DNA of 64,000 bases from Domibacillus aminovorans (GTDB taxonomy: Bacteria > Bacillota > Bacilli > Bacillales > Domibacillaceae). Under the pieces are notes generated by a model that saw only the letters and a program-made list of their open reading frames with translations, was not told the DNA's origin and searched no databases. This document shows, in pieces, positions 37,132 through 45,882 of the stretch (its first letter is position 1; each line of letters opens with the position of its first letter). The DNA is taken from positions 40,244 through 104,243 of the forward strand of contig NZ_LQWY01000003.1 of NCBI RefSeq assembly GCF_001643235.1. The letters are read 5' to 3'. The position numbers and the translations under genes were made by a program.

Positions 37132-37536
37132 ATGTGGAAAAAATTTTTTTCAAGTATTGGCATTGGCAGTGTAAAGGTGGATACAATTTTACATGATAAA
37201 AAAGCAGCACTAGGTGAAATGATAAAAGGAGATGTGTTAATCTGTGGCGGCCAGACAGATGAGCCTATCCAAAAAATAAATCTACTTCTGTACCTGCAAT
37301 ATGAAGAAGTGCGTAAAGACAGCGATTTTTCATGGCATGATAAACATATAGACGAATTAACAATTGTTGTGAATCGACATATTAAAGCAGGAGAGAAAGA
37401 TCGTATTCCATTTACGATGAAAATTCCAGCTGACGGTCCGAAAACCGGAGAAAAGCATAAATGGTTTTTACAAACGACAGTTTTAATTAATCAATCAGTT
37501 GATCCTACCGATGAAGATGAGTTAATGATTGTATAA
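37132..37536 (+). CDS. Spo0M-family protein, N-terminal domain only
   Basis: 134 residues. WKKFFSSIGIGSVKVDTIL, GEMIKGDVLICGGQ and RIPFTMKIP match the SpoOM arrestin-like N-terminal domain. B. subtilis Spo0M is about 258 residues, so half the protein is missing, yet the frame ends cleanly with a terminator. Spo0M affects Spo0A-dependent sporulation control by an unclear route. The ATG at 37132 follows AGGAG at nine bases; the open frame extends upstream without a start. Confidence 0.82.
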   Translation: MWKKFFSSIGIGSVKVDTILHDKKAALGEMIKGDVLICGGQTDEPIQKINLLLYLQYEEVRKDSDFSWHDKHIDELTIVVNRHIKAGEKDRIPFTMKIPADGPKTGEKHKWFLQTTVLINQSVDPTDEDELMIV

Positions 37537-37563
37537 AAAGCAGAAATCTTTCTGCTTTTTTTT
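37535..37563 (+). terminator. terminator after the Spo0M-like gene
   Basis: AAAAGCAGAAA and TTTCTGCTTTTTTTTT arms. Confidence 0.88.
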
Positions 37564-37575
37564 TCATGAAAGGGT

Positions 37576-37604
37576 TTGACAATACGTTATTCGTGTTATA
37601 TATT
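37576..37604 (+). promoter_or_regulatory. sigma-A promoter before the 45-residue gene
   Basis: TTGACA at 37576-37581, 17 bases, TATATT at 37599-37604. A 10-bp palindrome (GTTATATAAC, 37625-37634) lies downstream and could be an operator. Confidence 0.75.
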
Positions 37605-37650
37605 AATAAAAATAAATATATATTGTTATATAACAGAGGAGGAACAAACA

Positions 37651-37788
37651 ATGGATTTGTACAAAGAGGCTTATGAACACTATACACAGATGTGTGAAAA
37701 TTACGGCATGGACTGTATTCCTTTTTATCACTTTATGCACAACTTAACAGATGACCAGATTCAGCAGTACATACAAACAACAAAATAA
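37651..37788 (+). CDS. small hypothetical protein, 45 residues
   Basis: ATG nine bases after GAGGAGG, with a near-consensus promoter. The acidic, Tyr-rich product (MDLYKEAYEHYTQMCENYGM, ending IQQYIQTTK) has a single helical stretch and two Cys. No family is recognised. The strong expression signals suggest a real gene. Confidence 0.6.
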   Translation: MDLYKEAYEHYTQMCENYGMDCIPFYHFMHNLTDDQIQQYIQTTK

Positions 37789-37836
37789 CTTTAGAAAGGT
37801 TGATTTATCACGGAAAAATCAAGTAAATGTGATGTC

Positions 37837-37876
37837 TAAAAACCCCGTTAACTTCTTGCAAAAGTAGACGGGGTTT
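37837..37876 (+). terminator. terminator after the small gene
   Basis: AAACCCCGT and ACGGGGTTT arms around a 19-base loop; the T run is short. Confidence 0.6.
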
Positions 37877-37908
37877 ACACATGTTTTTGCACGTTTATTT
37901 TGGGAAAA

Positions 37909-38212
37909 TCACATTTCTTGTTCTTTTGTCATTTCAAGTATGGCTCCGAATGTGTTTTTCATTTTAAAAGCTGTAGTCTTTTTCATTTGATTAAATATGG
38001 CATACGTTACAAAAGGATAACCATTTTTTCTACAGAAAACAAAATTTTCACCGTGGTAATCCGAAACGCGAAGTCTGTTTCTTAATTTAAATTGCGCTTG
38101 CTTCTTCTTATGACTTTTTAATAAATCCATATCACTTTTATCAATATCAATTGTGCGAATAGCTGCTTTTATCTTCGGCGAAGTTAATTTGTATTCTCAC
38201 ATATTGTTGTTT
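37909..38212 (-). pseudogene. tyrosine recombinase (integrase) core fragment
   Basis: Reverse strand reads EYKLTSPKIKAAIRTIDIDK, then MDLLKSHKKKQAQFKLRNRL and ENFVFCRKNGYPFVT. This is the beta-sheet and linker of phage/ICE tyrosine recombinases that precedes the catalytic HxxR box. There is no start codon upstream, and the His-Arg-Tyr region is lost or scrambled. It is a different part of the integrase from the fragment at 12863-13108, so the two could be pieces of one family or one element. Confidence 0.65.
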
Positions 38213-38265
38213 TTGTTGTACAACGTTTTAGTGAACCGTATTTCGTTTGTATCAAAAAGGTGTTA

Positions 38266-38302
38266 GAGTCTGTTCTGATCGATCTTTTTTCAAAACAGGC
38301 TC
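38266..38302 (+). repeat. hairpin element, diverged copy of 16263-16310
   Basis: GAGTCTGTT and AACAGGCTC arms around GATCGATC and a T6 loop; opposite orientation to the first copy. Confidence 0.45.
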
Positions 38303-38427
38303 TTGTCTTTTGTTCGTCTATCAAGGTTAAGAGGGCTATTTTGATCAAACTTTATTTCAAAGCTACACTAAGTACATACGGATTTCAAAAATAAACATAA
38401 AATTTTTTATTTTTTTAATATTTAATA

Positions 38428-38456
38428 TTGACTAATAATAAAAACATTGCTAACAT
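38428..38456 (+). promoter_or_regulatory. promoter for the ABC/monooxygenase operon
   Basis: TTGACT at 38428-38433, 17 bases, TAACAT at 38451-38456. Just downstream is a 7-7 inverted repeat (AAATACT and AGTATTT at 38467-38481), a possible operator. Confidence 0.5.
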
Positions 38457-38511
38457 ATTGAAAAATAAATACTAAGTATTTCAATAGGTTTTATTAATTC
38501 GTTAACCGGTC

Positions 38512-38557
38512 AGCCGGAGACGTTTCTTTAATACAAAGAAATGTCTCCGGCTTTTTT
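38512..38557 (+). terminator. leader terminator (candidate attenuator) upstream of the ABC operon
   Basis: AGCCGGAGAC (38512-38521) and GTCTCCGGCT (38543-38552) form a perfect 10-bp stem, extended by further pairs, followed by T6. It lies about 50 bases after the likely transcription start and 170 before the first gene. No known riboswitch class was recognised. Confidence 0.7.
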
Positions 38558-38726
38558 GGTTGATGAGCAAGCTGACCAGTCCGCTGGAGGCCTTTGCAAC
38601 AAGCGTTATTCGTTTGCGGTAAAGGTTTTTTCTATTGGAGAGGAAGTAAAAAAAGGAGGAAATTATAAGAAGAAGATGCAGAAACGATTCAATACTAGAA
38701 GAGAAAAAATAAATGAGGTGAAAAGG

Positions 38727-39533
38727 ATGACGGATAAAATTCGGTTTGAACACGTAACGAAAATATTTAAAGTGCGTGATACCGAACAAGGAAAAAGAGC
38801 GCTGAAGGAATTTACAGCGGTAAAGGACTTGAACTTTTCTGTAAAAGATGGTGAATTTTTAACACTAGTGGGTCCAAGCGGTTGTGGTAAATCTACTTTG
38901 TTGGATTTACTTAGCGGCTTAACGAAACCAACATCCGGTAGAATCCTTCTTGATGGGAAGGAAATAACGGGCCCTGGGTTAGATCGAGGAATTGTATTCC
39001 AACAATATGCTTTGTTCCCATGGAAGACAGCTTTAGGCAATATCGAATTTGGTTTAGAAGCAAAGGGTATTTCGAAAAAAGAGCGCATCGAACTAACTCG
39101 ATATTACTTATCACTAGTTGGTTTAGAGGGGTTTGAAGATCGTTACCCTCATGAATTGTCGGGAGGTATGAAACAGCGTGTTGCAATTGCTAGAAGTCTG
39201 GCATTTAATCCAGATGTATTGCTAATGGATGAGCCGTTCGCAGCATTAGATGCACAGACGCGAGAAACACTGCAAAGTGAACTGTTAAGAATTTGGGAAA
39301 AGACGAAAAAAACAATTATATTCATTACACATGGAATTGATGAGGCTGTGTATTTAGGTCAGCGTGTAGCAGTTATGTCTACAAAGCCTGGATCGATTAA
39401 GCATATGATTGATATTCCTTTAGATTCACGATTAAACGAACTAGACATTCGTTCCCATCCAGAGTTTGTTAAAGCACGTCATCAAATTTGGAATTTACTT
39501 CATGGAAATATCTATCAAGCGGCTTCCATCTAA
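38727..39533 (+). CDS. ABC transporter ATP-binding protein (SsuB/TauB family)
   Basis: 268 residues. Walker A GPSGCGKST (49-57), the Q-loop in FQQYALFPW, the signature LSGGMKQRVAIAR, Walker B LLMDEPF and the switch His in IFITHGIDEA are intact. The nitrate/sulfonate/taurine branch is suggested by the RGIVFQQYALFPWKT region and confirmed by the partners. It drives uptake through the permease at 39559 with the lipoprotein at 41825. The ATG at 38727 follows GAGGTGAAAAGG; the frame upstream has no ribosome binding site. Confidence 0.92.
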   Translation: MTDKIRFEHVTKIFKVRDTEQGKRALKEFTAVKDLNFSVKDGEFLTLVGPSGCGKSTLLDLLSGLTKPTSGRILLDGKEITGPGLDRGIVFQQYALFPWKTALGNIEFGLEAKGISKKERIELTRYYLSLVGLEGFEDRYPHELSGGMKQRVAIARSLAFNPDVLLMDEPFAALDAQTRETLQSELLRIWEKTKKTIIFITHGIDEAVYLGQRVAVMSTKPGSIKHMIDIPLDSRLNELDIRSHPEFVKARHQIWNLLHGNIYQAASI

Positions 39534-39558
39534 TAAAAAATAAAAAGGAGTGATTATA

Positions 39559-40383
39559 TTGTCAAATACAGAAAAAGTGATTGCTGTTCCAATAGAAAGA
39601 AGGCAACAAATACATTTTTCCTTTCATTGGCTGCAAAAACTTGTGAAACAGACAGCTGTCATCATACTACTGCTTTTAATTTGGGAGACTGTCCCACGTA
39701 TCGGGCTAGTAGACGCAGCATTCTTTCCAGCTTTTTCTGATGTAGTGAAGTCTTGGTGGGCAATGCTTGTATCAGGTGAGTTGTTCGCCCATTTCACAGC
39801 TAGTATTGTACGCTCTTTAACGGGATTTATTTTAGCTTTACTGATTGCCATTCCACTTGGTCTGCTCATTGGCTGGTATCCACTAGCGAAGGATTTACTT
39901 AATCCAATTTTGGAGATATTCCGAAATACAGCAGCACTGGCATTACTACCTGTTTTTATGCTGTTACTAGGTATTGGTGAAACATCGAAAATTGCGATTG
40001 TGCTCTTTGCGTGCACGTGGCCGGTTTTATTAAATACGATTGCAGCTGTTCGCAATGTCGATCCGCTACTCATTAAATCGGCACGCTCGATGAATATTTC
40101 ATCCTTTAAATTATTTATCAAGGTCATTTTACCGGCTTCTGTACCAACCATCTTTACCGGTATTCGCATGGCAGGTACTGGTGCTATTTTAGTCCTTATT
40201 GCGGCTGAGATGGTAGGTGCGAAAGAAGGCTTAGGCTATTTAATTACGTATTCACAATACAACTTCCAAATCCCTGAAATGTACGCGGGTATTATCACAA
40301 TTGCTTTGTTGGGCTTACTAATCAATCAAGGTTTAAGCGTGCTCGAACGTAAATTTTCAAAATGGAAGCAACCAGTGCAATGA
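39559..40383 (+). CDS. ABC transporter permease (SsuC/TauC family)
   Basis: 274 residues, six membrane segments, with the ABC-interacting EAA-like loop (SARSMNISSFKLFIKVILPA). Start TTG at 39559, nine bases after AAGGAG; an in-frame GTG directly on the ribosome binding site is rejected. It forms the inner-membrane channel for the sulfonate-type importer. The gap to the ATPase gene is only 25 bases, so the two are co-transcribed. Confidence 0.9.
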   Translation: MSNTEKVIAVPIERRQQIHFSFHWLQKLVKQTAVIILLLLIWETVPRIGLVDAAFFPAFSDVVKSWWAMLVSGELFAHFTASIVRSLTGFILALLIAIPLGLLIGWYPLAKDLLNPILEIFRNTAALALLPVFMLLLGIGETSKIAIVLFACTWPVLLNTIAAVRNVDPLLIKSARSMNISSFKLFIKVILPASVPTIFTGIRMAGTGAILVLIAAEMVGAKEGLGYLITYSQYNFQIPEMYAGIITIALLGLLINQGLSVLERKFSKWKQPVQ

Positions 40384-40469
40384 ATAGTCTGAATGATTAT
40401 ACGTAAGCGAACATACTTTTTTTTGTATTAATTCTGATTAAAAAAATATGATAAATAGGAGTAATTGGT

Positions 40470-41813
40470 ATGACAAAAAAACAAATGAAATTAGGTGCGT
40501 TTATTCTTTTACCAGGGCAGCATGTAGCAAGTTGGCGTTATCCATCAACGCAACCACATCGTACATTTGATTTGGATTACTTAACTGAAATAGCAAAAAC
40601 GGCGGAATGTGGAAAATTCGATACAATTTTCTTTGCGGACGTATTTGGTCAAAATCTTGCAGAAAATACACCATCAGCATTGAAGTTAGATCCAGTCATC
40701 CTTATTTCGGCGCTTGCAGCAGTTACTAAAAATATTGGTTTAACAGCTACATTGACAACAACGTACAACGAACCATTCCAAGTAGCGCGTAAATATAGTG
40801 CTATTGATCATTTATCAAAAGGGCGAGCAGCTTGGAATGTCGTAACATCAGCAAACGACAGTGAATCTTTACTATTTGGTAAAGAAAAGCATTTACAACA
40901 TGCTGATCGCTATGAACGCGCAGAAGAGTTTGTTGATGTCGTGAAAAAATTGTGGTTCTCGATTGAAGATGAGGCATTAATCATCGACAAGGAAAATGGT
41001 GAATTTTTAGATTTAAATAAAGTACATCCAGTAGATCATGAAGGAAAATGGTTCAAAGTACAAGGAACATTAGATTCTCCTTCAACTCCACAAGGTCATC
41101 CAGTCATTGTGCAAGCAGGTTCATCGGAAGCAGGAAAAGAATTGGCAGCAAAAACGGCGGAAGTGATTTTTACAGCGTGGCAAACGCTTGAGGAAGCACA
41201 AGCATTCTATCGAGATGTTAAAGGACGTCTTGCAAAGTATGGTCGTAAGCCTGAGGATTTAAAAATTATGCCTGGTGTATTTATTACAGTTGCTAAAACA
41301 GAAGAAGAAGCGATTGCTAAACGAAAAGAACTAAATAGCTATATTTTACCTGAAATCGGCTTAGAGTATTTATCTGGCTTTACGGGGGTAGATTTAACAG
41401 GTTATGACGTTGATGGACCAATTCCTGACTTTGCAGAAATAGAGGATCCAACAAATCCAGGTATCCGCCGAAATCTTATTCGCGGGCTAGTAGAGCGTGA
41501 AAATTTAAAAACACTTCGCGAAGTATATGAACGTATTTCTGGAGCACGTGGTCATCGCGAAATTGTTGGAACACCTTCACAAATTGCAGATCAATTAGAA
41601 GAGTGGTTCTTAAATGAAGGTGCAGATGGTTTTAACATTCAACCTCCAACATTCCCAGATGGCCTGAATGATATCGTTGATTTAGTAATCCCAGAGCTTC
41701 AACGCCGTGGTTTATTCCGCACGGAGTATGAGAGCGATACACTTCGCGGGAATTTAGGGCTTTCCGTACCGGTTAATCCAAATAAAAAACAGCCACAAAC
41801 AGTGGGAGAATAA
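40470..41813 (+). CDS. FMN-dependent LLM-class monooxygenase (NtaA/SnaA/DszA family), copy 1
   Basis: 447 residues of the bacterial luciferase-like family: LGAFILLPGQHVASWRYP, FADVFG, GLTATLTTTYNEPFQVARK, GRAAWNVVTSA and GHPVIVQAGSSEAGKELAA are the subgroup hallmarks. Members oxidise nitrilotriacetate, pristinamycin or dibenzothiophene sulfone with FMNH2 and O2. The gene lies inside an importer operon, between the permease and binding protein, so it probably acts on the imported compound. The ATG has AGGAG. The 5' region is nearly repeated before the second copy. FMNH2 could come from the nitroreductase at 45883. Confidence 0.9.
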   Translation: MTKKQMKLGAFILLPGQHVASWRYPSTQPHRTFDLDYLTEIAKTAECGKFDTIFFADVFGQNLAENTPSALKLDPVILISALAAVTKNIGLTATLTTTYNEPFQVARKYSAIDHLSKGRAAWNVVTSANDSESLLFGKEKHLQHADRYERAEEFVDVVKKLWFSIEDEALIIDKENGEFLDLNKVHPVDHEGKWFKVQGTLDSPSTPQGHPVIVQAGSSEAGKELAAKTAEVIFTAWQTLEEAQAFYRDVKGRLAKYGRKPEDLKIMPGVFITVAKTEEEAIAKRKELNSYILPEIGLEYLSGFTGVDLTGYDVDGPIPDFAEIEDPTNPGIRRNLIRGLVERENLKTLREVYERISGARGHREIVGTPSQIADQLEEWFLNEGADGFNIQPPTFPDGLNDIVDLVIPELQRRGLFRTEYESDTLRGNLGLSVPVNPNKKQPQTVGE

Positions 41814-41824
41814 GGAGATAATAT

Positions 41825-42835
41825 ATGAAAAAATTAGCATCATTTATTTTAATAACAAGTTTAATCAGTAGTATTTTAGCAGGTTGCTCAGACGATCAGA
41901 CAACATCTGCGAATGGAGAAGAAGATAAGGTACTACAATATCAAGGTTCACCAGGTAGTGTAAGCTTCCCTGAGCTAGCAGAGGACTTAGGTTATTTAGG
42001 GGATTTGAAGTTAGAGTATATAGGTGATAGTGTAGGCGGTCCAGAAAGTATTCAATTAACCGCGACAAAGCAAATTGATTTTGGTGCAGCATTCAATGGA
42101 GCCATTATTAAATCTCATTCACAAAATGTGAAAATAAAATCAGTCGTTGGATCTTACGGTAGTGATGAAAATACGTATATAGGTGCATATGTACTTGAAG
42201 GGAGCACGATTAAATCGGCAAAAGATTTCATTGGTAAAAAAGTAGGTGTGAATATTCTAGGTGCTCATCTGGAGTTTGTTACCAAAGATTATTTACGTCA
42301 GGGCGGCTTAACTGAAAAAGAAATTGAACAAGTGACATTAGTGACGGTTCCAGCAGCCAATGCTGAACAAACATTACGAAATGAACAAATAGATGTCGTT
42401 TTATTAAGTGGTATTGCGAGAGATCGAGCTTTAGAAACAGGAGGAGTCGTAGAATTATTTAAAGATATTGACGTGTTTGGTGCAGAATTTACTGCAGGTG
42501 ATACGTTTTTTACAGAGCAATATATCAAGGATAATCCGAATACCGTAAAGCAATTTACTGAAGGGGTTGCAAAGGCGATTGACTGGGCACAAACAACGCC
42601 GAGGGAAGAAGTCATTGCACGCTTTGAGAAAATTATAAATGAGCGTGGACGCAAAGAAACAGCAGACAATCTTAAATATTGGAAGAGTACAGGCATTACT
42701 GAAAAAGGCGGTGTCATTAGACCATCAGAATATGACGTTTGGATTGATTGGCTTGTGAAAAGTGGTGAATTAAAAGAAGGTCAAGTAAAGGCGGAAGATC
42801 TATATACAAACGAATATAATCCTTTTGCTAAATAA
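41825..42835 (+). CDS. ABC transporter substrate-binding lipoprotein (SsuA-like)
   Basis: 336 residues. Signal peptide with lipobox LAGC (Cys about 21) is followed by a periplasmic-binding fold of the NMT1/SsuA type: FPELAEDLGYLGDLKLEYI, IDFGAAFNGAIIKSHSQ, and GKKVGVNILGAHLEFV. It captures the substrate outside the membrane. It sits 11 bases after the first monooxygenase. The ATG has AAGGAG upstream. The ligand cannot be read from the sequence, but the operon points to a sulfonate, sulfone or aminopolycarboxylate. Confidence 0.9.
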   Translation: MKKLASFILITSLISSILAGCSDDQTTSANGEEDKVLQYQGSPGSVSFPELAEDLGYLGDLKLEYIGDSVGGPESIQLTATKQIDFGAAFNGAIIKSHSQNVKIKSVVGSYGSDENTYIGAYVLEGSTIKSAKDFIGKKVGVNILGAHLEFVTKDYLRQGGLTEKEIEQVTLVTVPAANAEQTLRNEQIDVVLLSGIARDRALETGGVVELFKDIDVFGAEFTAGDTFFTEQYIKDNPNTVKQFTEGVAKAIDWAQTTPREEVIARFEKIINERGRKETADNLKYWKSTGITEKGGVIRPSEYDVWIDWLVKSGELKEGQVKAEDLYTNEYNPFAK

Positions 42836-42886
42836 TTTTTTGATTAAATTCTTATTAAAAAAATAGGATAAATAGGAGTGGTTGAT

Positions 42887-44236
42887 ATGACGAAAAAACA
42901 AATGAAATTAGGCGCCTTTTTCATGATACCAGGGCATCATGTCGCAGCTTGGCGTCACCCTAAAGCAGAAGCTCATAATGTAATGAATTTTGATTTTCTA
43001 AAAAGGCTGGCGCAAACAGCTGAGCGTGGAAAGTTTGATATGGTTTTTCTTGCAGACGGTTATGCAGTGAGAGCAAAAAATCAAAAGGTCCTCGATCAAA
43101 CTGTCAATACTCATTTTGAACCATTCACCCTTTTATCCGCACTTTCTGCGGTCACACACCATGTTGGACTTGTAGGGACGGTATCAACTACGTATAACGA
43201 ACCTTTCCACGTAGCTCGAAAGTTTGCTTCACTTGATCATTTAAGCAATGGTCGTGCAGCGTGGAATGTGGTGACATCGAATACGGAAGAAGAGGCTAGG
43301 AATTTTAATCAAGAACATCATTTGCTGCATTCAAAGCGCTATGATCGGGCTGGAGAATTTGTCGATGTTGTCGAAAAACTGTGGGACAGTTGGGAGGATG
43401 AAGCTCTCGTTATAGATAAAAAATCAGCACAATTTGCAGAAGGTTCAAAAATACACGCTGTCAATCATAAAGGCGAATGGTTTTCTGTTGAGGGGCCACT
43501 AAATGTGTCCCGTCCTGTGCAAGGTCATCCTGTTGTCGTTCAAGCAGGATCTTCCGAAGATGGGAAGGAACTTGCAGCGCGTACAGCGGAGGTTATTTTT
43601 ACTGCATGGCAAACACTTGAAGAGGCACAAGCTTTTTATTCCGATGTAAAAGGACGTATGGCGAAGTATGGCCGTAAACCTGAGGAATTGAAAATCATGC
43701 CTGGTATCTTCCCGGTAATCGGAAAAAACGCAGAAGAAGCAGAAGAAAATAAAAGGTTGCTTGAGGAACTGATTCCAGAGGAAGCGGGGATTTCCCTTTT
43801 GTCGGCCATGATAAGTTTTGATTTATCGAGCTTCCCAGTGGATGGACCATTGCCGGAGCTACCTGAATTGGATCAGGTAAACGGTGGGAAAAGCCGTTTT
43901 AAGTTACTAAAGGATCTTGCCGATCGTGAAGGATTGACGATTCGTAAACTGTATCAACGAATTGCCGGTGCCCGTGGACATAGAGAAATAAAGGGTACAC
44001 CTGAACAAATTGTGGATCAAATGCAGGAATGGTTTGAAAATGGAGCAGCGGATGGCTTCAATGTTATGCCTCCTTATTTACCAGGCGGACTTGATGATTT
44101 CGTAGATCACGTCATTCCTGTACTTCAACAACGCGGACTGTTCCGCACAGAGTACAGAGGAAACACTTTACGGGAGAATTTAGGATTGAAACGACCAGCC
44201 AACACGCTAATTGCTAAAACAAAAGAAACGATATAA
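42887..44236 (+). CDS. FMN-dependent LLM-class monooxygenase, copy 2
   Basis: 449 residues, clearly a paralogue of the gene at 40470: KKQMKLGAFFMIPGHHVAAW, FLADGYA, TVSTTYNEPFHVARK, GRAAWNVVTSN and GHPVVVQAGSSEDGKELAA align throughout. Identity looks to be around half. The leader before the ATG, including AATAGGAGTGGTTGAT, is also shared. The ATG at 42887 is preferred over an in-frame GTG. It probably acts on another substrate of the same pathway or a later step. Confidence 0.9.
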   Translation: MTKKQMKLGAFFMIPGHHVAAWRHPKAEAHNVMNFDFLKRLAQTAERGKFDMVFLADGYAVRAKNQKVLDQTVNTHFEPFTLLSALSAVTHHVGLVGTVSTTYNEPFHVARKFASLDHLSNGRAAWNVVTSNTEEEARNFNQEHHLLHSKRYDRAGEFVDVVEKLWDSWEDEALVIDKKSAQFAEGSKIHAVNHKGEWFSVEGPLNVSRPVQGHPVVVQAGSSEDGKELAARTAEVIFTAWQTLEEAQAFYSDVKGRMAKYGRKPEELKIMPGIFPVIGKNAEEAEENKRLLEELIPEEAGISLLSAMISFDLSSFPVDGPLPELPELDQVNGGKSRFKLLKDLADREGLTIRKLYQRIAGARGHREIKGTPEQIVDQMQEWFENGAADGFNVMPPYLPGGLDDFVDHVIPVLQQRGLFRTEYRGNTLRENLGLKRPANTLIAKTKETI

Positions 44237-44293
44237 CGGATGTTAGAGGCAGACGTGAACGTAGTTCTTGTTTGCATCTATCGGTTTTCTTGA

Positions 44294-45733
44294 ATGGAGA
44301 TGAAAAGCATAGCAGGATTAGTCCCTGAATCTCGGAAGTACACTTTTATTTTGACAGCATTAGTAATCGGTTCTTTTATTTCCATTTATCAGTCTGTTTC
44401 CTTGAATGTCTCATTACCCGGTTTTATGGATATTTTTGATACGGATTTGACTACGGTGCAATGGCTCATGACAGGGTTCACCCTCGTAACGGGACTCATC
44501 GCTCCTTTATGCGGCTATCTTGGAAATCGATTTGGAACGCGTGAACTTTTTTTATTTTCAGTGGCAGGGTTAATAATTTCGTCACTTTTATGTGCTTTTG
44601 CTTGGAATATTGGTTCGCTGATCGTATTCCGGGTCGTACAAGGTGTTTTTTGCGGGACTATTCAGCCTGTAACCTTGATGATCATTTATCAAATGCTTCC
44701 GGAACACAAACGTTCCATGGCTTTAGGGTTGTGGTCGGCCTCTTCTGTATTAGGCCCTGCATTAGCCCCTACCATCAGTGGCTGGCTTCAATCATGGAAT
44801 TGGCCAATGATCTTTTTAATAATGATTCCGTTCGGAGTGATCGCATGGATATTTGGATGGTTAAGCCTAGAGAAAAGGACAGATTACCAGAAGTCTGCAT
44901 TTGATGGAATAGGCATGATCGGCATTGTTTTCGGCAGTCTGGCTTTATTGGTTTTATTTAGTAATCTTTATCAGTGGGGAATACTTTCAGGAAAGTCAGT
45001 CATCTGTTTAATTATAGGGATTTTCTTTCTTAGTCACTTTATTTGGAGGGAACTTCGAATGAAGGAACCGTTATTGGAGCTGCGACTTTTTACAAATAAG
45101 ACATTTGTTTTGAGTCTGATTACCTCGCTTATATTAATTAGCAGCCTGTTTACAGGAATTTATTTTATCCCATTGTATTTGTTAGAAGTCCATCAGATGA
45201 CCCCTACTGAAGTCGGTATATTACTCCTTCCGCCTGCACTATCGATGGCGGTAGCCACTACGGTGAGTGCCAAATATTATGAGAGGGTCGGGCCACGGCC
45301 GTTGATATTGATTGGAACACTCTTTTTAGTGATTGCCACTTGGGAATTTAGTCGTTTAACGGTGGACTCGACTCCAGGTTTCGTCATGCTATGGATGACT
45401 TTTCGCTATATAGGACTTGGATTATCGATGACCTCTACAATCAACGCGGGGATGAGTGCGGTCCCATCTAATCTGTCTGGTGACGCTTCTTCTTTGATTA
45501 ATTGGGCCAGGCAAGTGACAGGAGCAATGTCTATCGGAATATTCACATCTTTTTTCTATACAAGAATGGATTTTTATGGAAGTGTAGATGGTCTTTCTCC
45601 CGAGATATATGTAAAAGGATTGAATGATGTATTTATTCTGGCAACGATCTTGACTTGTTTGAGTATCCCGTTTTCGTTATTGCTTAATGGAAGACTGGGC
45701 TACAAAAAGAGAAGTGAATGGGCGAAGAGATAG
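44294..45733 (+). CDS. MFS exporter, DHA2 (EmrB/QacA-like) family
   Basis: 479 residues with about 14 membrane segments. The motif A (GYLGNRFGTRELF) and DHA2-type motif C (ASSVLGPALAPTISGWL) are clear. It follows the second monooxygenase by 57 bases and is probably the last transport gene of the cluster, exporting a substrate, product or toxic intermediate. The start ATG has no strong ribosome binding site; an ATG two codons later is an alternative. Confidence 0.85.
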   Translation: MEMKSIAGLVPESRKYTFILTALVIGSFISIYQSVSLNVSLPGFMDIFDTDLTTVQWLMTGFTLVTGLIAPLCGYLGNRFGTRELFLFSVAGLIISSLLCAFAWNIGSLIVFRVVQGVFCGTIQPVTLMIIYQMLPEHKRSMALGLWSASSVLGPALAPTISGWLQSWNWPMIFLIMIPFGVIAWIFGWLSLEKRTDYQKSAFDGIGMIGIVFGSLALLVLFSNLYQWGILSGKSVICLIIGIFFLSHFIWRELRMKEPLLELRLFTNKTFVLSLITSLILISSLFTGIYFIPLYLLEVHQMTPTEVGILLLPPALSMAVATTVSAKYYERVGPRPLILIGTLFLVIATWEFSRLTVDSTPGFVMLWMTFRYIGLGLSMTSTINAGMSAVPSNLSGDASSLINWARQVTGAMSIGIFTSFFYTRMDFYGSVDGLSPEIYVKGLNDVFILATILTCLSIPFSLLLNGRLGYKKRSEWAKR

Positions 45734-45882
45734 AGGCATAAAAGGAACCGCTTGTGCGAGGTCCCATATTGAGAGGGGGGATGCTAAGCCGATTACGCTG
45801 AAGGTATCATGATTTTAAACCAAAAATGTATAAAATGTAATCATAACTAAAATGAATTCTATAGGAAATGAGGTTATCTATA

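Noticed and set aside
38500..38580. SAM or other known riboswitch in the ABC leader
   Set aside because: The conserved S-box and other class motifs are absent; only the terminator and a loose pairing remain.
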